A stretch of 64,000 nucleotides of DNA from Nocardia mangyaensis (lineage in GTDB: Bacteria; Actinomycetota; Actinomycetes; Mycobacteriales; Mycobacteriaceae), in assembly GCF_001886715.1 (NCBI RefSeq), contig NZ_CP018082.1, positions 4,712,001 through 4,776,000 on the forward strand, in the 5' to 3' direction. The notes beneath the pieces are model-generated. The model saw nothing but the letters and a program-made list of their open reading frames with translations, was not told the DNA's origin and ran no database searches. The stretch's first letter is position 1. Each line of letters opens with the position of its first letter. The translations under genes and the position numbers were made by a program. This document shows positions 27,082-36,146 of the stretch, one piece after another.

Positions 27082-27600
27082 TCAGTTCGGACCTTCCTCG
27101 CGCCGGATCATCGCGGCAGTGGCGACGACAATTCCTTCGACAATTGTTCTCCCACAGATCAGTTCGCCACCGCCTGCGAGCAGCGCCGCCGCTTCGGCAA
27201 CGCTGGGCGCGCCGACGGCGGCCGATGTACGCTCCGAGCTGTGCCGCACGTCCACCTGGGCCAGCTGCTCGGCGGTGAACCCGATCAGCGGGACGCCGAG
27301 CGTGGCAGCGGCACCGCGGACCCCGTCCTCGGCTGCTCGCCGATCGATCGTCGCCAGACAGACAACGGCGGTCTGCCCGACCACCGCGTCTACCGCGCGA
27401 ACGATGCGCGCCGACTCGGTCCCCGGCCGCACACCGATCCCGATCGCCACGGCGATGCGGCCGGACGCAGGCCGCGGTGCCGCACCACCGCTCGATCGCG
27501 GCACGTCGGCCTGTGGCGTTCGTGGACCACGGTGATCGCGCCCGCTCGACAGCAGTGCACTGCCAGTGCTCGTCACCTCAACATTCCGATGCACGGTCAC
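27082..27600 (-). CDS. CobE/CbiG C-terminal-like cobalamin biosynthesis protein
   Basis: 172-residue protein with the small CobE/CbiG-C fold (about 50-165): a GIGVRPGTE start, VCLATIDRRAAEDGV, FTAEQLAQV and SVAEAAALLAGGGEL, all typical of the family. CbiG-type proteins open the delta-lactone ring of cobalt-precorrin-5A, and CobE takes part near the same stage of the aerobic route. Its GTG start overlaps the cobB stop as GTGA, so it is co-translated. The first about 45 residues are not conserved and may be partly spurious. Confidence 0.78.
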   Translation of the reverse strand: MTVHRNVEVTSTGSALLSSGRDHRGPRTPQADVPRSSGGAAPRPASGRIAVAIGIGVRPGTESARIVRAVDAVVGQTAVVCLATIDRRAAEDGVRGAAATLGVPLIGFTAEQLAQVDVRHSSERTSAAVGAPSVAEAAALLAGGGELICGRTIVEGIVVATAAMIRREEGPN

Positions 27601-29012
27601 TGCCCGAATCGTCGTGCAGCGACGACGAATCGGGCGATGGCCTCCGGATTTCCGGCCGGATGGGTGTGCAGATAGGAAGCATGCACCTGGCGCACCACGG
27701 CGCCCTCGGCAACGGAACCTGTTGTGCGCCAACCCCAAGCGGCGTTCTCGCGGCCGGTACGAGTCACCCGCGTGCGGTGGAACTCGTGACCGCGCACCCT
27801 GGCACCGGCCCGCCAGAGGGCGGAGTCGTGCAGGGCGACGGCGTCGCGGTAGCCGAGGGTCAGGCGCGGGCCGAATTCGGCGTCGGCGTCGATCACCCCG
27901 GCCATCGGGTGGCCGTCGAGGGAGCGGGTCAGGTAGAGCAGGCCCGCGCATTCGGCGTGGATCGGCAGGCCGCGGGCTGCGCCCTCGGCGACCGCGGTGC
28001 GGAGCCGCTCGTTGGCGGAGAGTTGTCCGGCATGCTCCTCGGGGAATCCACCCGGCAGAACCAATCCCGTTGTTCCCGAGGGTAACTCGTCGTACAGCGG
28101 GTCGAAGACCGCCACCTGGGCTCCGGCGGCGATCAGCAGTTCACGGTGCTCGGCGTACCCGAAGGTGAAGGCGGGCCCGCCCGCCATCGCGATCAACGGC
28201 GCCGATCCCGAGCTGGACCTGCCACCCGAAACATCGGCAGCGCCGGACTCCGAGACCTGCCCGGTGGCGGCGAGTTCGGTGGCCGGGTCCCAGGCCGGGC
28301 CGGGCACGGATCCGCCGGCGAGGGCGACGATGGCTCGCAGGTCAACGTGGGCCGCGACGAGTTCGGTCATCGCGTCGACCGCGACGGTGGCGGCGGTGCC
28401 GTGTTCGACGGCGGGGATGAGGCCGAGGTGACGAGACGGCACTTCGAGTTCGGCCATCCGGGGCAGGGCGCCGAGGACGGGAATGCCGACGCGGTCGCAG
28501 GCGGCGCGCAGAACCTGTTCGTGGCGTTCACTGCCGACGCGGTTGAGGATCACCCCACCCAGGCGCACCGAGGAGTCGAAGGTGGCGAAGCCGTGCAGCA
28601 GAGCGGCCAGACTCTGGGAGTGCCCCCGCGCGTCCACCACCAGCACCACCGGCGCTCCGAGCAGACTCGCCACCTGCGCGGTGGACCCCTCGGCCACGGC
28701 CTCGGTGCGATGCTCGTCGATCCGCCCGTCGAACAAGCCCATCACGCCCTCGACCACGGCGATGTCGCACCCCTGCGTACCGTGCCGATACAGCGGAACC
28801 ACCCGCTGCTCCCCCACCAGCACCGGATCGAGATTGCGGCCGGGGCGGCCCGCCGCGAGCCCGTGATAGCCGGGATCGATGTAGTCGGGCCCCACCTTGA
28901 ACGGCGCCACCTGATGCCCGGCGCCCCGCAGCGCGCCGATCAGCCCGGTGGCCAGCGTCGTCTTCCCACTGCCCGAGGCCGGTGCGGCGATCACCACCGC
29001 CGGTGCGCTCAC
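27597..29012 (-). CDS. cobB: Cobyrinic/hydrogenobyrinic acid a,c-diamide synthase
   Basis: About 471 residues. An N-terminal ATP-binding DTBS-like domain (P-loop PASGSGKTT, residues about 9-17; KVGPDYIDPGYH, about 38-49) is followed by a class I glutamine amidotransferase domain (about 265-450) with the Cys nucleophile in HAECAGLLYL. It amidates the a and c side chains of the corrin ring using glutamine and ATP. The GTG at 29012 has GAGAGGTG before it. cobO lies upstream on the same strand. Confidence 0.92.
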   Translation of the reverse strand: MSAPAVVIAAPASGSGKTTLATGLIGALRGAGHQVAPFKVGPDYIDPGYHGLAAGRPGRNLDPVLVGEQRVVPLYRHGTQGCDIAVVEGVMGLFDGRIDEHRTEAVAEGSTAQVASLLGAPVVLVVDARGHSQSLAALLHGFATFDSSVRLGGVILNRVGSERHEQVLRAACDRVGIPVLGALPRMAELEVPSRHLGLIPAVEHGTAATVAVDAMTELVAAHVDLRAIVALAGGSVPGPAWDPATELAATGQVSESGAADVSGGRSSSGSAPLIAMAGGPAFTFGYAEHRELLIAAGAQVAVFDPLYDELPSGTTGLVLPGGFPEEHAGQLSANERLRTAVAEGAARGLPIHAECAGLLYLTRSLDGHPMAGVIDADAEFGPRLTLGYRDAVALHDSALWRAGARVRGHEFHRTRVTRTGRENAAWGWRTTGSVAEGAVVRQVHASYLHTHPAGNPEAIARFVVAARRFGQ

Positions 29013-29100
29013 CGAACACCTCTCGAGCCACCGGTGGCGCATACCTGAGTGGCCTCACCTCGGGCTTCGCGACGGCGCAGACGAGAAGATCCGTCCCCAC

Positions 29101-29715
29101 TCACCATTCGATGCCGCGCTGGCCCTTGCGGCCCGCGTCCATGGGGTGCTTCACCTTGGTCATCTCGGTGACCAGGTCAGCGGCCTCGATCAGGGCCGGG
29201 GGTGCGTCGCGGCCGGTGATGACGACGTGCTGGTTGCCGGGGCGGTTCACCAGAGTCTCGACGACGTCGTCGAGGTCGACCCAGCCCCACTTGAGCGGGT
29301 AGGTGAATTCGTCGAGGACGTAGAAGCGGTGCTGTTCGGCGGCGAGACGGCGGGCGATCTCCTGCCAGCCCGACAGAGCGGCGGCCGCGTGGTCTTCCTC
29401 GGTACCGTGTTTGCGGGTCCAGGACCAGCCCTCGCCCATCTTGTGCCACTCGACCGCGCCGCCGGCTCCGGTCTCGTCGTGGAGCGTGCCGAGCGTGCGG
29501 AAGGCGGCTTCCTCGCCCACCTTCCACTTGGCGCTCTTGACGAACTGGAACACGGCCACATCGAACCCTTGATTCCACGCCCGCAACGCCATCCCGAAGG
29601 CAGCGGTCGACTTCCCCTTGCCCGGCCCCGTGTGCACGGCGAGCACCGGCTGATTGCGCCGCTGCCGCGTGGTCAGCCCGTCCTCGGGAACGACCTCCGG
29701 GACACCTTTTGGCAC
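29101..29715 (-). CDS. cobO: Corrinoid adenosyltransferase CobO
   Basis: 204-residue CobA/CobO-type ATP:cob(I)alamin/cobyrinic acid a,c-diamide adenosyltransferase. It has the modified P-loop GPGKGKSTAAFG (about 30-41), the FVKSAKWKVGE segment, and DEFTYPLKWGWVD and VITGRDAP, all conserved in CobO. It attaches the upper adenosyl ligand. It precedes cobB by 88 bases, with the Mg-chelatase-like gene further upstream, as in M. tuberculosis Rv2848c-Rv2850c. Confidence 0.94.
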   Translation of the reverse strand: MPKGVPEVVPEDGLTTRQRRNQPVLAVHTGPGKGKSTAAFGMALRAWNQGFDVAVFQFVKSAKWKVGEEAAFRTLGTLHDETGAGGAVEWHKMGEGWSWTRKHGTEEDHAAAALSGWQEIARRLAAEQHRFYVLDEFTYPLKWGWVDLDDVVETLVNRPGNQHVVITGRDAPPALIEAADLVTEMTKVKHPMDAGRKGQRGIEW

Positions 29716-29889
29716 AGGAACTCCTCTTCTCGGCGCACTACTGTCCAGAACCCAGGGGCCGCCGACACAGATCCGCCAGGGTCACCGACCCTGCCGGGTT
29801 CGCCCTTCTTTCTATCAGGCACCGACCGAAGCCCACCGAAGCCCTCGGCATCGCGCCCTTGCTCGCCGCCATGCTTCGCCGAGGTTTCG

Positions 29890-32046
29890 CTACGCGGCGC
29901 GGACGGACGGACCGCGGGAGGAACCCCGGACCACGTCGGCGACCGTGTCACCGGTGAGTTCGTCGAGGCGCAGGTAGCGGGCGCGCAGGTCGCGGGCGAG
30001 GTCGGCGGCCAGGCCGAGGCGGATCATGCCGCGTTCGCAGTCGATGACCATGGCGGTGTGACCTTCACCGGCCAGCAGACGCGCGGCGGTGCGGGCGCGG
30101 GGCAGCGGGTCGATGCCGCCGGTGGCGCGGCCGTCGGTGAGCAGGACCAGCATCGGACGGCGGCGGGGGTCGCGGACGTGTTCACGGGCGATCACCTCGC
30201 GGGCCTTGCGCAGACCGGCCGCGAGGGGGGTCTTGCCGCCGGTGCGCAGTCCGGCCAGGCGGCGGACGGCGATGTCGACCGAGGAGGTGGGGGGCAGCAC
30301 GAGTTCGGCTTCGCTGCCGCGCACGCTGATCACCGCCACCTTGTCGCGGCGCTGGTAGGCGTCGCGCAGCAGGGTGACGATGGCGCCGGTGACGGCGGTG
30401 AGGCGGTCGCGGGCGGCCATCGAGCCGGAGGCGTCGACCACGAAGACGACCAGGTTCCCTTCGCGCCCTTCGCGATACGCGCCACGCAGATCCTCGGCGG
30501 CCAGGGCGAGCGGGCCACCGAAGCGGCCACGCTCGAATTGCCGTGGGGCGGCGGCGAAGATGGTGCCGAGCAGGTGCAGTCCGGTGGCGGTGTCGGTATC
30601 GGGGCGGACCATGCGACCGGTGCGGGTCTGCGCGCGCGAGCGTCGACCGGGCGCGCCCTCGCCGAGACCGGGGACCTCCCAGCGCGGGGCGGGCTTGTTC
30701 GCTGCACCCGGTGTGCCCGAAAGACTTTCCGCGCCCGGGCGAGAACCCGAGCCGGGACCACCCTCGGGCGGACCGCCGGGACCGTCGCCGGGACCACCGC
30801 CATCGGGGCCGTCGCCGTCCGGGCCACCGTCATCGGGGCCATCGTCGTCGGGAATACCGTCCTGCGGACCATCGGCGGGTTGGCCGTCGATCGGGCCGGC
30901 GCCACCGCCGTCCGGCCCGTTCACACCGTCCTGACCGCCCGAGTCCTCGACCTCGTCTCGACCCTGCCCGCGATCACTTCGGTCCGGCTCCCCGTCCGCG
31001 TCAGCGGCGACCGACGACTCGTCGAAATCCTGGGCCGCAGCGGCCTTCTCGACCTCGTCGGCCGCCGCCCGCATCGCCTCGTCGAGCTGTTCCTCACTGA
31101 TGCCGGGCTCGTCGAACGGATCACGCCTGCGCCGGTGCGGCAGCGCCAGTTCGGCCGCGATGCGCACGTCGTCCTCGGTCACCCGATCGCGCCCGCGCCA
31201 CGCCGCGTGCGCGGTGGCGGTCCGGGCGACAACCAGATCCGCGCGCATCCCGTCGACGTCGAACGCCGCGCACAGCGCCGCGATCCGGCGCAGTTCCCCG
31301 TTGTCCAGGGCCACCGCGGGCAGCCGGTCGCGCGCGGTCAGAATCCGTTCGGCGACCATCTGATCGGCATCGGCGTAGCGCGCGGCGAATCCGTCGGGGT
31401 CGGCTTCGTAGTCCAGGCGCCTGCGCACCACGGCCATGCGGGTGTCCACCTGGCGGGAGGCGGCCACGTCGACGGTGAGCCCGAACCGGTCGAGCAGCTG
31501 CGGGCGCAGCTCCCCTTCCTCGGGGTTCATGGTGCCGACCAGGACGAAGCGCGCCGGGTGCGAATGCGACACGCCGTCACGTTCGACGTGCACCCGCCCC
31601 ATCGCCGCGGCATCGAGCAGCACGTCGACCAGGTGGTCGTGCAGCAGGTTCACCTCGTCGACGTAGAGCACGCCGTGGTGGGCCGCGGCCAGCAGACCGG
31701 GCCGGAACGCCTGCTCTCCGTCGCGCAGCACACGCTCGAGATCCAGCGAGCCGACCACGCGATCCTCGGTGGCACCCACCGGCAACTCCACCAGCCGCGC
31801 GGGCCGGGCGCCGGTCTCGTCCACCACCGGCGGCAGCAGCTGGGCCAGCGCGCGCACCACGGTCGACTTCGCGGTGCCCTTCTCGCCCCGCACCAGCACA
31901 CCACCGATTCCGGGATGCACCGCCGACAAGATCAGGGCCAGTTGCAGCCGCTCCTGCCCGACGACAGCCGAGAACGGGAAACCCGCCTCCCCCACCGAGC
32001 GGGCGGGAGCGTGCGGACCAGCGGCGACATCAGCAGAACCAGGCAC
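29890..32046 (-). CDS. Magnesium/cobalt-chelatase-like protein, ChlI AAA+ and ChlD VWA fusion
   Basis: 718-residue fusion. Residues about 25-330 form the AAA+ ATPase of the ChlI/BchI type (Walker [11 protein letters not shown], Walker [11 protein letters not shown], sensor [20 protein letters not shown]). Residues about 335-470 are an acidic, Gly/Pro/Asp-rich linker. Residues about 525-700 are a von Willebrand A domain with the MIDAS start [10 protein letters not shown]. In the cobalamin context it probably partners a CobN-type cobaltochelatase, which is not in this window. The location matches Rv2850c. Confidence 0.88.
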   Translation of the reverse strand: MPGSADVAAGPHAPARSVGEAGFPFSAVVGQERLQLALILSAVHPGIGGVLVRGEKGTAKSTVVRALAQLLPPVVDETGARPARLVELPVGATEDRVVGSLDLERVLRDGEQAFRPGLLAAAHHGVLYVDEVNLLHDHLVDVLLDAAAMGRVHVERDGVSHSHPARFVLVGTMNPEEGELRPQLLDRFGLTVDVAASRQVDTRMAVVRRRLDYEADPDGFAARYADADQMVAERILTARDRLPAVALDNGELRRIAALCAAFDVDGMRADLVVARTATAHAAWRGRDRVTEDDVRIAAELALPHRRRRDPFDEPGISEEQLDEAMRAAADEVEKAAAAQDFDESSVAADADGEPDRSDRGQGRDEVEDSGGQDGVNGPDGGGAGPIDGQPADGPQDGIPDDDGPDDGGPDGDGPDGGGPGDGPGGPPEGGPGSGSRPGAESLSGTPGAANKPAPRWEVPGLGEGAPGRRSRAQTRTGRMVRPDTDTATGLHLLGTIFAAAPRQFERGRFGGPLALAAEDLRGAYREGREGNLVVFVVDASGSMAARDRLTAVTGAIVTLLRDAYQRRDKVAVISVRGSEAELVLPPTSSVDIAVRRLAGLRTGGKTPLAAGLRKAREVIAREHVRDPRRRPMLVLLTDGRATGGIDPLPRARTAARLLAGEGHTAMVIDCERGMIRLGLAADLARDLRARYLRLDELTGDTVADVVRGSSRGPSVRAA

Positions 32047-32099
32047 GGCTCAACTCTAGGCGCGCCCGGGTCGTCACCCGCAGCCGGGCAGGTGCGTCG

Positions 32100-32549
32100 C
32101 TACCCGCGACGCATCGGCACGTGCAGGATCCCGTCGTCGTCGTACTCGGGGCCATCCACCACGAAACCGAACTTCGCGTACATCTCGACCAGAGGCGACT
32201 GGGCATCCAACCGCACTGTGGCCGTACCGGTTTCGGCGAGCGCCGCCCGCATCAGACGAGCGGTGTAGCCGCGGCCACGCGCGAACCGGGCGACACACAC
32301 CCGGCCGATGCGAAACGCGCGCACCCCGTCGACCTGCTCCTCGAGCAGGCGCAGGGTGGCGAGAACCGCACCATCGCCGTCGAGCCACAGATGCCTGGTC
32401 CCGGGCTCCAGATCACGCCCGTCCAGCTCGGGATAGGCGCATTCCTGCTCGACGACGAACACCTCGACGCGTAGCCGCAACAGCCGGTACAGGGTGGCCG
32501 CGTCGAGATCGGCCGACCATGCCCGCTTCAGCGCGACCGTCGACATCAT
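32100..32549 (-). CDS. GNAT acetyltransferase, ElaA-like
   Basis: 149-residue GNAT with ElaA-like features: LYRLLRLRVEVFVVEQ near the N-terminus (about 19-34), the acetyl-CoA loop VCVARFARGRGYTARLM (about 83-99) and a C-terminal YAKFGFVVDGPEYDDDGI. The substrate is unknown. It starts 2 bases after the mqo stop, so it is co-transcribed, and it matches the Rv2851c position. Confidence 0.88.
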   Translation of the reverse strand: MMSTVALKRAWSADLDAATLYRLLRLRVEVFVVEQECAYPELDGRDLEPGTRHLWLDGDGAVLATLRLLEEQVDGVRAFRIGRVCVARFARGRGYTARLMRAALAETGTATVRLDAQSPLVEMYAKFGFVVDGPEYDDDGILHVPMRRG

Positions 32550-32551
32550 GG

Positions 32552-34084
32552 TCACACCTGCGCGAGACTCTCGACTCCCGGACGCGCGGCCGCGTTGCTC
32601 GACTCGTCGAGCTTGAGCGACTTGTTGGTCCAGTCCCAGACCTCCTGGAAGAGGGCCTGGTTCTCCGAGAGCTTCTTGCCCAGCGAGGGGATCAGCTCCT
32701 CGAGCTGCGGGGTCCACTCGGCGTACTCGCGGGGGAAGCAGCGCTGCATGACGTCGAGCATGGCGGTCACACAGGTCGAGGCGCCCGGGGAGGCGCCGAG
32801 CAGACCGGCGATGGAACCGTCCTCGGCGGAGATGACCGCGGTGCCGAACTCGAGCACGCCACCGGCGCCCTTGCGGCGGATGACCTGCACGCGCTGACCG
32901 GCCGTGATCAGCTCCCAGTCGCGGCCCTGGGCACGCGGCAGGAACTCCTCGAGCACGCCGATCTTGCCGTTCTGGGACTTGAGCAGCTCTTCGACCAGGT
33001 ATTTGGTCAGGCCCATCTCGGTGAGGCCGACACCGACCAGCGAGGCGATGTTGTTCGCCTTGATCGACTTGAACAGGTCCGCGTTGGAGCCGTCCTTGAG
33101 GAACTTGGGGGTCCAGCCCGCGTAGGGGCCGAACAGCAGGCCCTTGCGGCCGTTGATGACGCGGGTGTCCAGATGCGGCACCGACATGGGCGGCGCGCCG
33201 ACGGCGGCCTTGCCGTACACCTTGGCCTCGTGCGCGGCGATCAGCTCGGGGTTGGTCGAGCGCAGGAACTGGCCGCTGATCGGGAACCCACCGAAGCCCT
33301 TGGCCTCGGCGATGCCGGATTTCTGCAGCAGCGGCAGCGCGCCGCCACCGGCGCCGACGAAGACGAACTTCGCGTTGAGGGTGCGTGACCGGTAGGTGCG
33401 CAGGTTGCGCACGGTGACGTTCCAGCTGCCGTCGGACTGCTTGTCGAGGTCGCGGACCTCGGTGCCGAAGGCTATCTCGCCGCCGGAGCGGCCGAGATAG
33501 GCCAGCAGCTGCTTGGTGAGCGCCCCGAAGTCGATGTCGGTGCCGCCGTCGGTCCAGTTCAGCGCGATCGGGTCGGCGAAGTCGCGACCCTTGGCCATCA
33601 GCGGCAGGCGCGCGGCGAACTCGTCGGGGCTGTCGATGTACTCCATGCCGCGGAACAGCGGGTGCGGGGCGAGTGCCTCGTAGCGCTTGCGCAGGTAGTC
33701 GACGTTGTCGGCGCCGTGGACGAAGCTGACGTGCGGAATGGGGTTGATGAACCCGGCCGGGTCGTCGAGAACGCCGGTGTCGACCGCGGCGGCCCAGAAC
33801 TGGCGCGAGACCTGGAAGCGCTCGTTGATGTCGACGGCCTTGCCGATGTCGACCGAGCCGTCGGCATTCTGCGGGCTGTAGTTGAGCTCACACAGGGCCG
33901 AGTGGCCGGTACCCGCGTTGTTCCACGGATCGCTGCTCTCCGCGGCGGCGGCGTCGAGCCGCTCGAACACCGAGATCGTCCAGTCCGGCTGCAGCTGCCG
34001 CAGCAGCGTGCCCAGCGTGGCACTCATGATGCCTGCACCGATCAGAACTACATCGGTCTTTTCCATCTTCGCAGCGTTCGGCAC
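32552..34084 (-). CDS. mqo: Malate:quinone oxidoreductase
   Basis: 510-residue FAD enzyme oxidising L-malate to oxaloacetate and reducing membrane quinone, a TCA-cycle step at the inner membrane. It has the FAD-binding start [17 protein letters not shown] (about 12-28), the conserved [16 protein letters not shown] (about 54-69), and [15 protein letters not shown] and [10 protein letters not shown]. The GTG at 34084 is chosen because GGAAG precedes it; an ATG 18 bases downstream lacks a ribosome binding site. It is divergent from the hydrolase gene. Confidence 0.96.
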   Translation of the reverse strand: MPNAAKMEKTDVVLIGAGIMSATLGTLLRQLQPDWTISVFERLDAAAAESSDPWNNAGTGHSALCELNYSPQNADGSVDIGKAVDINERFQVSRQFWAAAVDTGVLDDPAGFINPIPHVSFVHGADNVDYLRKRYEALAPHPLFRGMEYIDSPDEFAARLPLMAKGRDFADPIALNWTDGGTDIDFGALTKQLLAYLGRSGGEIAFGTEVRDLDKQSDGSWNVTVRNLRTYRSRTLNAKFVFVGAGGGALPLLQKSGIAEAKGFGGFPISGQFLRSTNPELIAAHEAKVYGKAAVGAPPMSVPHLDTRVINGRKGLLFGPYAGWTPKFLKDGSNADLFKSIKANNIASLVGVGLTEMGLTKYLVEELLKSQNGKIGVLEEFLPRAQGRDWELITAGQRVQVIRRKGAGGVLEFGTAVISAEDGSIAGLLGASPGASTCVTAMLDVMQRCFPREYAEWTPQLEELIPSLGKKLSENQALFQEVWDWTNKSLKLDESSNAAARPGVESLAQV

Positions 34085-34303
34085 GGGTAGATCGACTTCC
34101 TTGTCCTTCTCAGCTACCCACCGGCAGGTGAGTCGCTTGGGCGCGGGCGCTTTGGGGTCGTGAGGCGACTCGCGGTGATCGCCGGGAGGTAGGTTACCCG
34201 TCGTTCACCTGTTGCCAATTGTGCACCTCAACCGTCCGGACTTCTGCAACCGACCTACCGAATGTGATGTAAACCAACACTGCACGTCGCTACGACCGCG
34301 CGA

Positions 34304-34309
34304 TAGATT
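34304..34309 (+). promoter_or_regulatory. -10 element for a probably leaderless hydrolase mRNA
   Basis: TAGATT fits the actinobacterial -10 consensus TANNNT and ends 7 bases before the GTG start of the hydrolase, leaving no room for a ribosome binding site. Transcription would begin at or next to the start codon. Confidence 0.45.
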
Positions 34310-34316
34310 GAGCGGT

Positions 34317-35345
34317 GTGACGAACGAAACCATCGGTACCACCGACCGGACCGACGAGCAGTGGCGATCCGATGTCCTCGGCACCGGCTATCAGCAGCGG
34401 ACGCTGCCGCTGGGCACCGACCCCGACGGTGAGGGCGAGGTGGTGGCCACGCTCGTGCGCTACCTGCCCGAGTCCGCCGCGCCGGCGGCCGAGCCCACCG
34501 TGCTGTATCTGCACGGCTTCACCGACTACTTCTTCCAGGAGCACCTGGCCGAGCACTTCGCGGCGCGCGGGCACCGCTTCTACGCCCTCGACCTGCGCAA
34601 GTGCGGGCGATCGCGGCGCGAGGGGCAGAGCGCGCACTACGTCAGCGATTTGGCGCTCTACGACGCGGAGCTCAACGAGGCGCTGCGGATCGCGCGGGCC
34701 GAGACCGGCAACGACGTGCTGATCGTCGCGCATTCGACCGGCGGGCTGATCGCGGCGCTGTGGCTGGACCGGCTGGAGGCCACGGGCGGTGCCGCGGCGG
34801 CGGGCGTGGCCGGTGTCGTCCTCAACAGCCCCTGGTTCGATCTGCAGGGTCCGGCGTACTACCGCACCGTCGGTACGCCGGTGATCAACGCGGTCGGCCG
34901 GTTCCGCGCGTTCGCCCAGCTGCCCGGCGGGGTCAGCACCGCCTACGGCGACAGCCTGCACCACACCCGCCGCGGCGAGTGGGACTACAACCTGGACTGG
35001 AAGCCGCTGGCCGGCGAACCGGTGCGGCTGGGCTGGCTGCGCGCCATCCGGCAGGGCCAGGCCCGGCTACACCAGGGTCTGGCGATCGGGGTGCCCGCGC
35101 TGATCCTGCGTTCGCGCCTGACCAAGTTCGCCCGCGAGCACAGCCCGGCCGTCGACGTGGCCGATGCCGTGCTCGATGTGAGGCAGATCCAGCGCTGGGC
35201 CGGTTGCCTGGGCGAGCGCACCACGATTGTCCCGATCGACGGCGCCCGCCACGACGTGTTCCTGTCCTCGGAAGCGGTGCGCGCCAACGCCTTCACCGAA
35301 ACCGACAGCTGGCTGGACTGGTTGGCCACCTACCGGAAGGGTTAG
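34317..35345 (+). CDS. Serine aminopeptidase/monoacylglycerol lipase-like alpha/beta hydrolase
   Basis: 342-residue alpha/beta hydrolase. The oxyanion-region motif is LYLHGFTDYFF (about 62-72), the nucleophile elbow AHSTGG (about 139-144, Ser141), and the catalytic His in DGARHDVFLS (about 306-315). It matches the Rv2854 position next to mqo. The substrate is probably a lipid ester; this is inference. The GTG start fits a leaderless transcript, since no Shine-Dalgarno is present and a -10-like TAGATT lies just upstream. Confidence 0.85.
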   Translation: MTNETIGTTDRTDEQWRSDVLGTGYQQRTLPLGTDPDGEGEVVATLVRYLPESAAPAAEPTVLYLHGFTDYFFQEHLAEHFAARGHRFYALDLRKCGRSRREGQSAHYVSDLALYDAELNEALRIARAETGNDVLIVAHSTGGLIAALWLDRLEATGGAAAAGVAGVVLNSPWFDLQGPAYYRTVGTPVINAVGRFRAFAQLPGGVSTAYGDSLHHTRRGEWDYNLDWKPLAGEPVRLGWLRAIRQGQARLHQGLAIGVPALILRSRLTKFAREHSPAVDVADAVLDVRQIQRWAGCLGERTTIVPIDGARHDVFLSSEAVRANAFTETDSWLDWLATYRKG

Positions 35346-35360
35346 TTCGAGGCCGTCAGG

Positions 35361-35376
35361 GCCGCGGACTCGCGGC
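35361..35376. terminator. Short hairpin between convergent genes
   Basis: GCCGCG (35361-35366) pairs with CGCGGC (35371-35376) around GACT, between the two convergent hydrolase-like genes. The stem is short but GC-only. Confidence 0.4.
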
Positions 35377-35396
35377 ACCAGCCGCCGTGGACACAG

Positions 35397-35960
35397 TCAC
35401 CACAAGCTGGTGCGGAGCACGATCTCGGTGGCCAGCTCGTGGCCCGCTTCGGTGGCGATGTTGTCGACCTCGAGCGGCACCACCCGGAACTCGCCGTACA
35501 CGTAGCGACCGGAGGCATCGGCGACCGCGCGAGGCAGGCTCTTGGTGACCAGCATGGTGACGGGCAGCTCCAGCGGCGGACAGGCGGCATCGGGGGCATT
35601 GCCCTCGGCATCGGGGACGGCGGGGTGGCCGTGGTCGGCGACGACCAGGCTCATGAACCTGCCGAACCGCCCCGCGCACACCCGCCAGGCCAGCGCTCCA
35701 CCGGCGCCGCGCCCCGCCACATTGACGTAGGGCAGTTCGAGTGCGTCGAGGATGGTGTGGACGGCCGCCGGGTCGAGTCCGTCGACGGACTCCACGACGA
35801 CGGTCTGCAGATCCGATTCGTGCAGTCGGGCGCACACCTGGTCGAAGACATCGGCAGGGTCGTCCGCATCGGGAAGCAGCAGCACATTGTGCCGCGATGA
35901 GGGACCGTCGACCCGCACTGTCCAGGCCCGGTCACCGACCGTGATCTGCCGAGATTTCAT
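35397..35960 (-). CDS. Alpha/beta hydrolase-fold-like protein, degenerate
   Basis: 187-residue protein whose layout resembles an alpha/beta hydrolase (NVLLLPDADDPADVFDQV, then VNVAGRGAGGALAWRVCA at the position of the nucleophile elbow). The elbow reads AGRGAGG, so the usual Ser is missing and catalysis by a standard triad is doubtful. The function is unknown. Two palindromes lie immediately upstream of the ATG, suggesting tight regulation. Confidence 0.65.
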   Translation of the reverse strand: MKSRQITVGDRAWTVRVDGPSSRHNVLLLPDADDPADVFDQVCARLHESDLQTVVVESVDGLDPAAVHTILDALELPYVNVAGRGAGGALAWRVCAGRFGRFMSLVVADHGHPAVPDAEGNAPDAACPPLELPVTMLVTKSLPRAVADASGRYVYGEFRVVPLEVDNIATEAGHELATEIVLRTSLW

Positions 35961-35964
35961 GCCG

Positions 35965-35977
35965 GTGTACGGTACAC
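35965..35977. promoter_or_regulatory. Perfect 13-base palindrome at the start of the hydrolase-like gene
   Basis: GTGTAC-G-GTACAC is a perfect inverted repeat ending 4 bases from the ATG at 35960. On the minus strand it contains TACCGT, a TANNNT-type -10 placed for a near-leaderless transcript, so a repressor bound here would block the promoter. Confidence 0.45.
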
Positions 35978-35985
35978 GGCGCGGC

Positions 35986-36005
35986 GGAACACGGCAGCGT
36001 GTTCC
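35986..36005. promoter_or_regulatory. Second inverted repeat upstream of the hydrolase-like gene
   Basis: GGAACAC (35986-35992) and GTGTTCC (35999-36005) are perfect 7-base arms around GGCAGC. It lies about 26 bases upstream of the ATG, near the expected -35 position, and may be an operator. Confidence 0.4.
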
Positions 36006-36146
36006 GGTCCGTCCGGCCCGTCGGTTTTCAGCCGTGTCCTGCGGTTTCCCAGCGCGGACGGCCCGAATTGACGGACCTGTCACAACGGGCGGCGCGGGCG
36101 GCCCGCGGAGATCGGCCGCACATCGGATCGCGCGGCGAGCGCCGAG

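Noticed and set aside
29716..29889. Possible cobalamin riboswitch upstream of cobO
   Set aside because: I looked on the minus strand for the B12 box and the surrounding conserved blocks, and they are not present.
30720..30900. DNA-level tandem repeat
   Set aside because: It is the coding sequence of the Asp/Gly/Pro linker in the chelatase fusion; the repeats are codon-level and imperfect.
28948..32268. 1106-codon plus-strand frame
   Set aside because: Antisense to cobO and the chelatase gene, with compositionally biased residues only.
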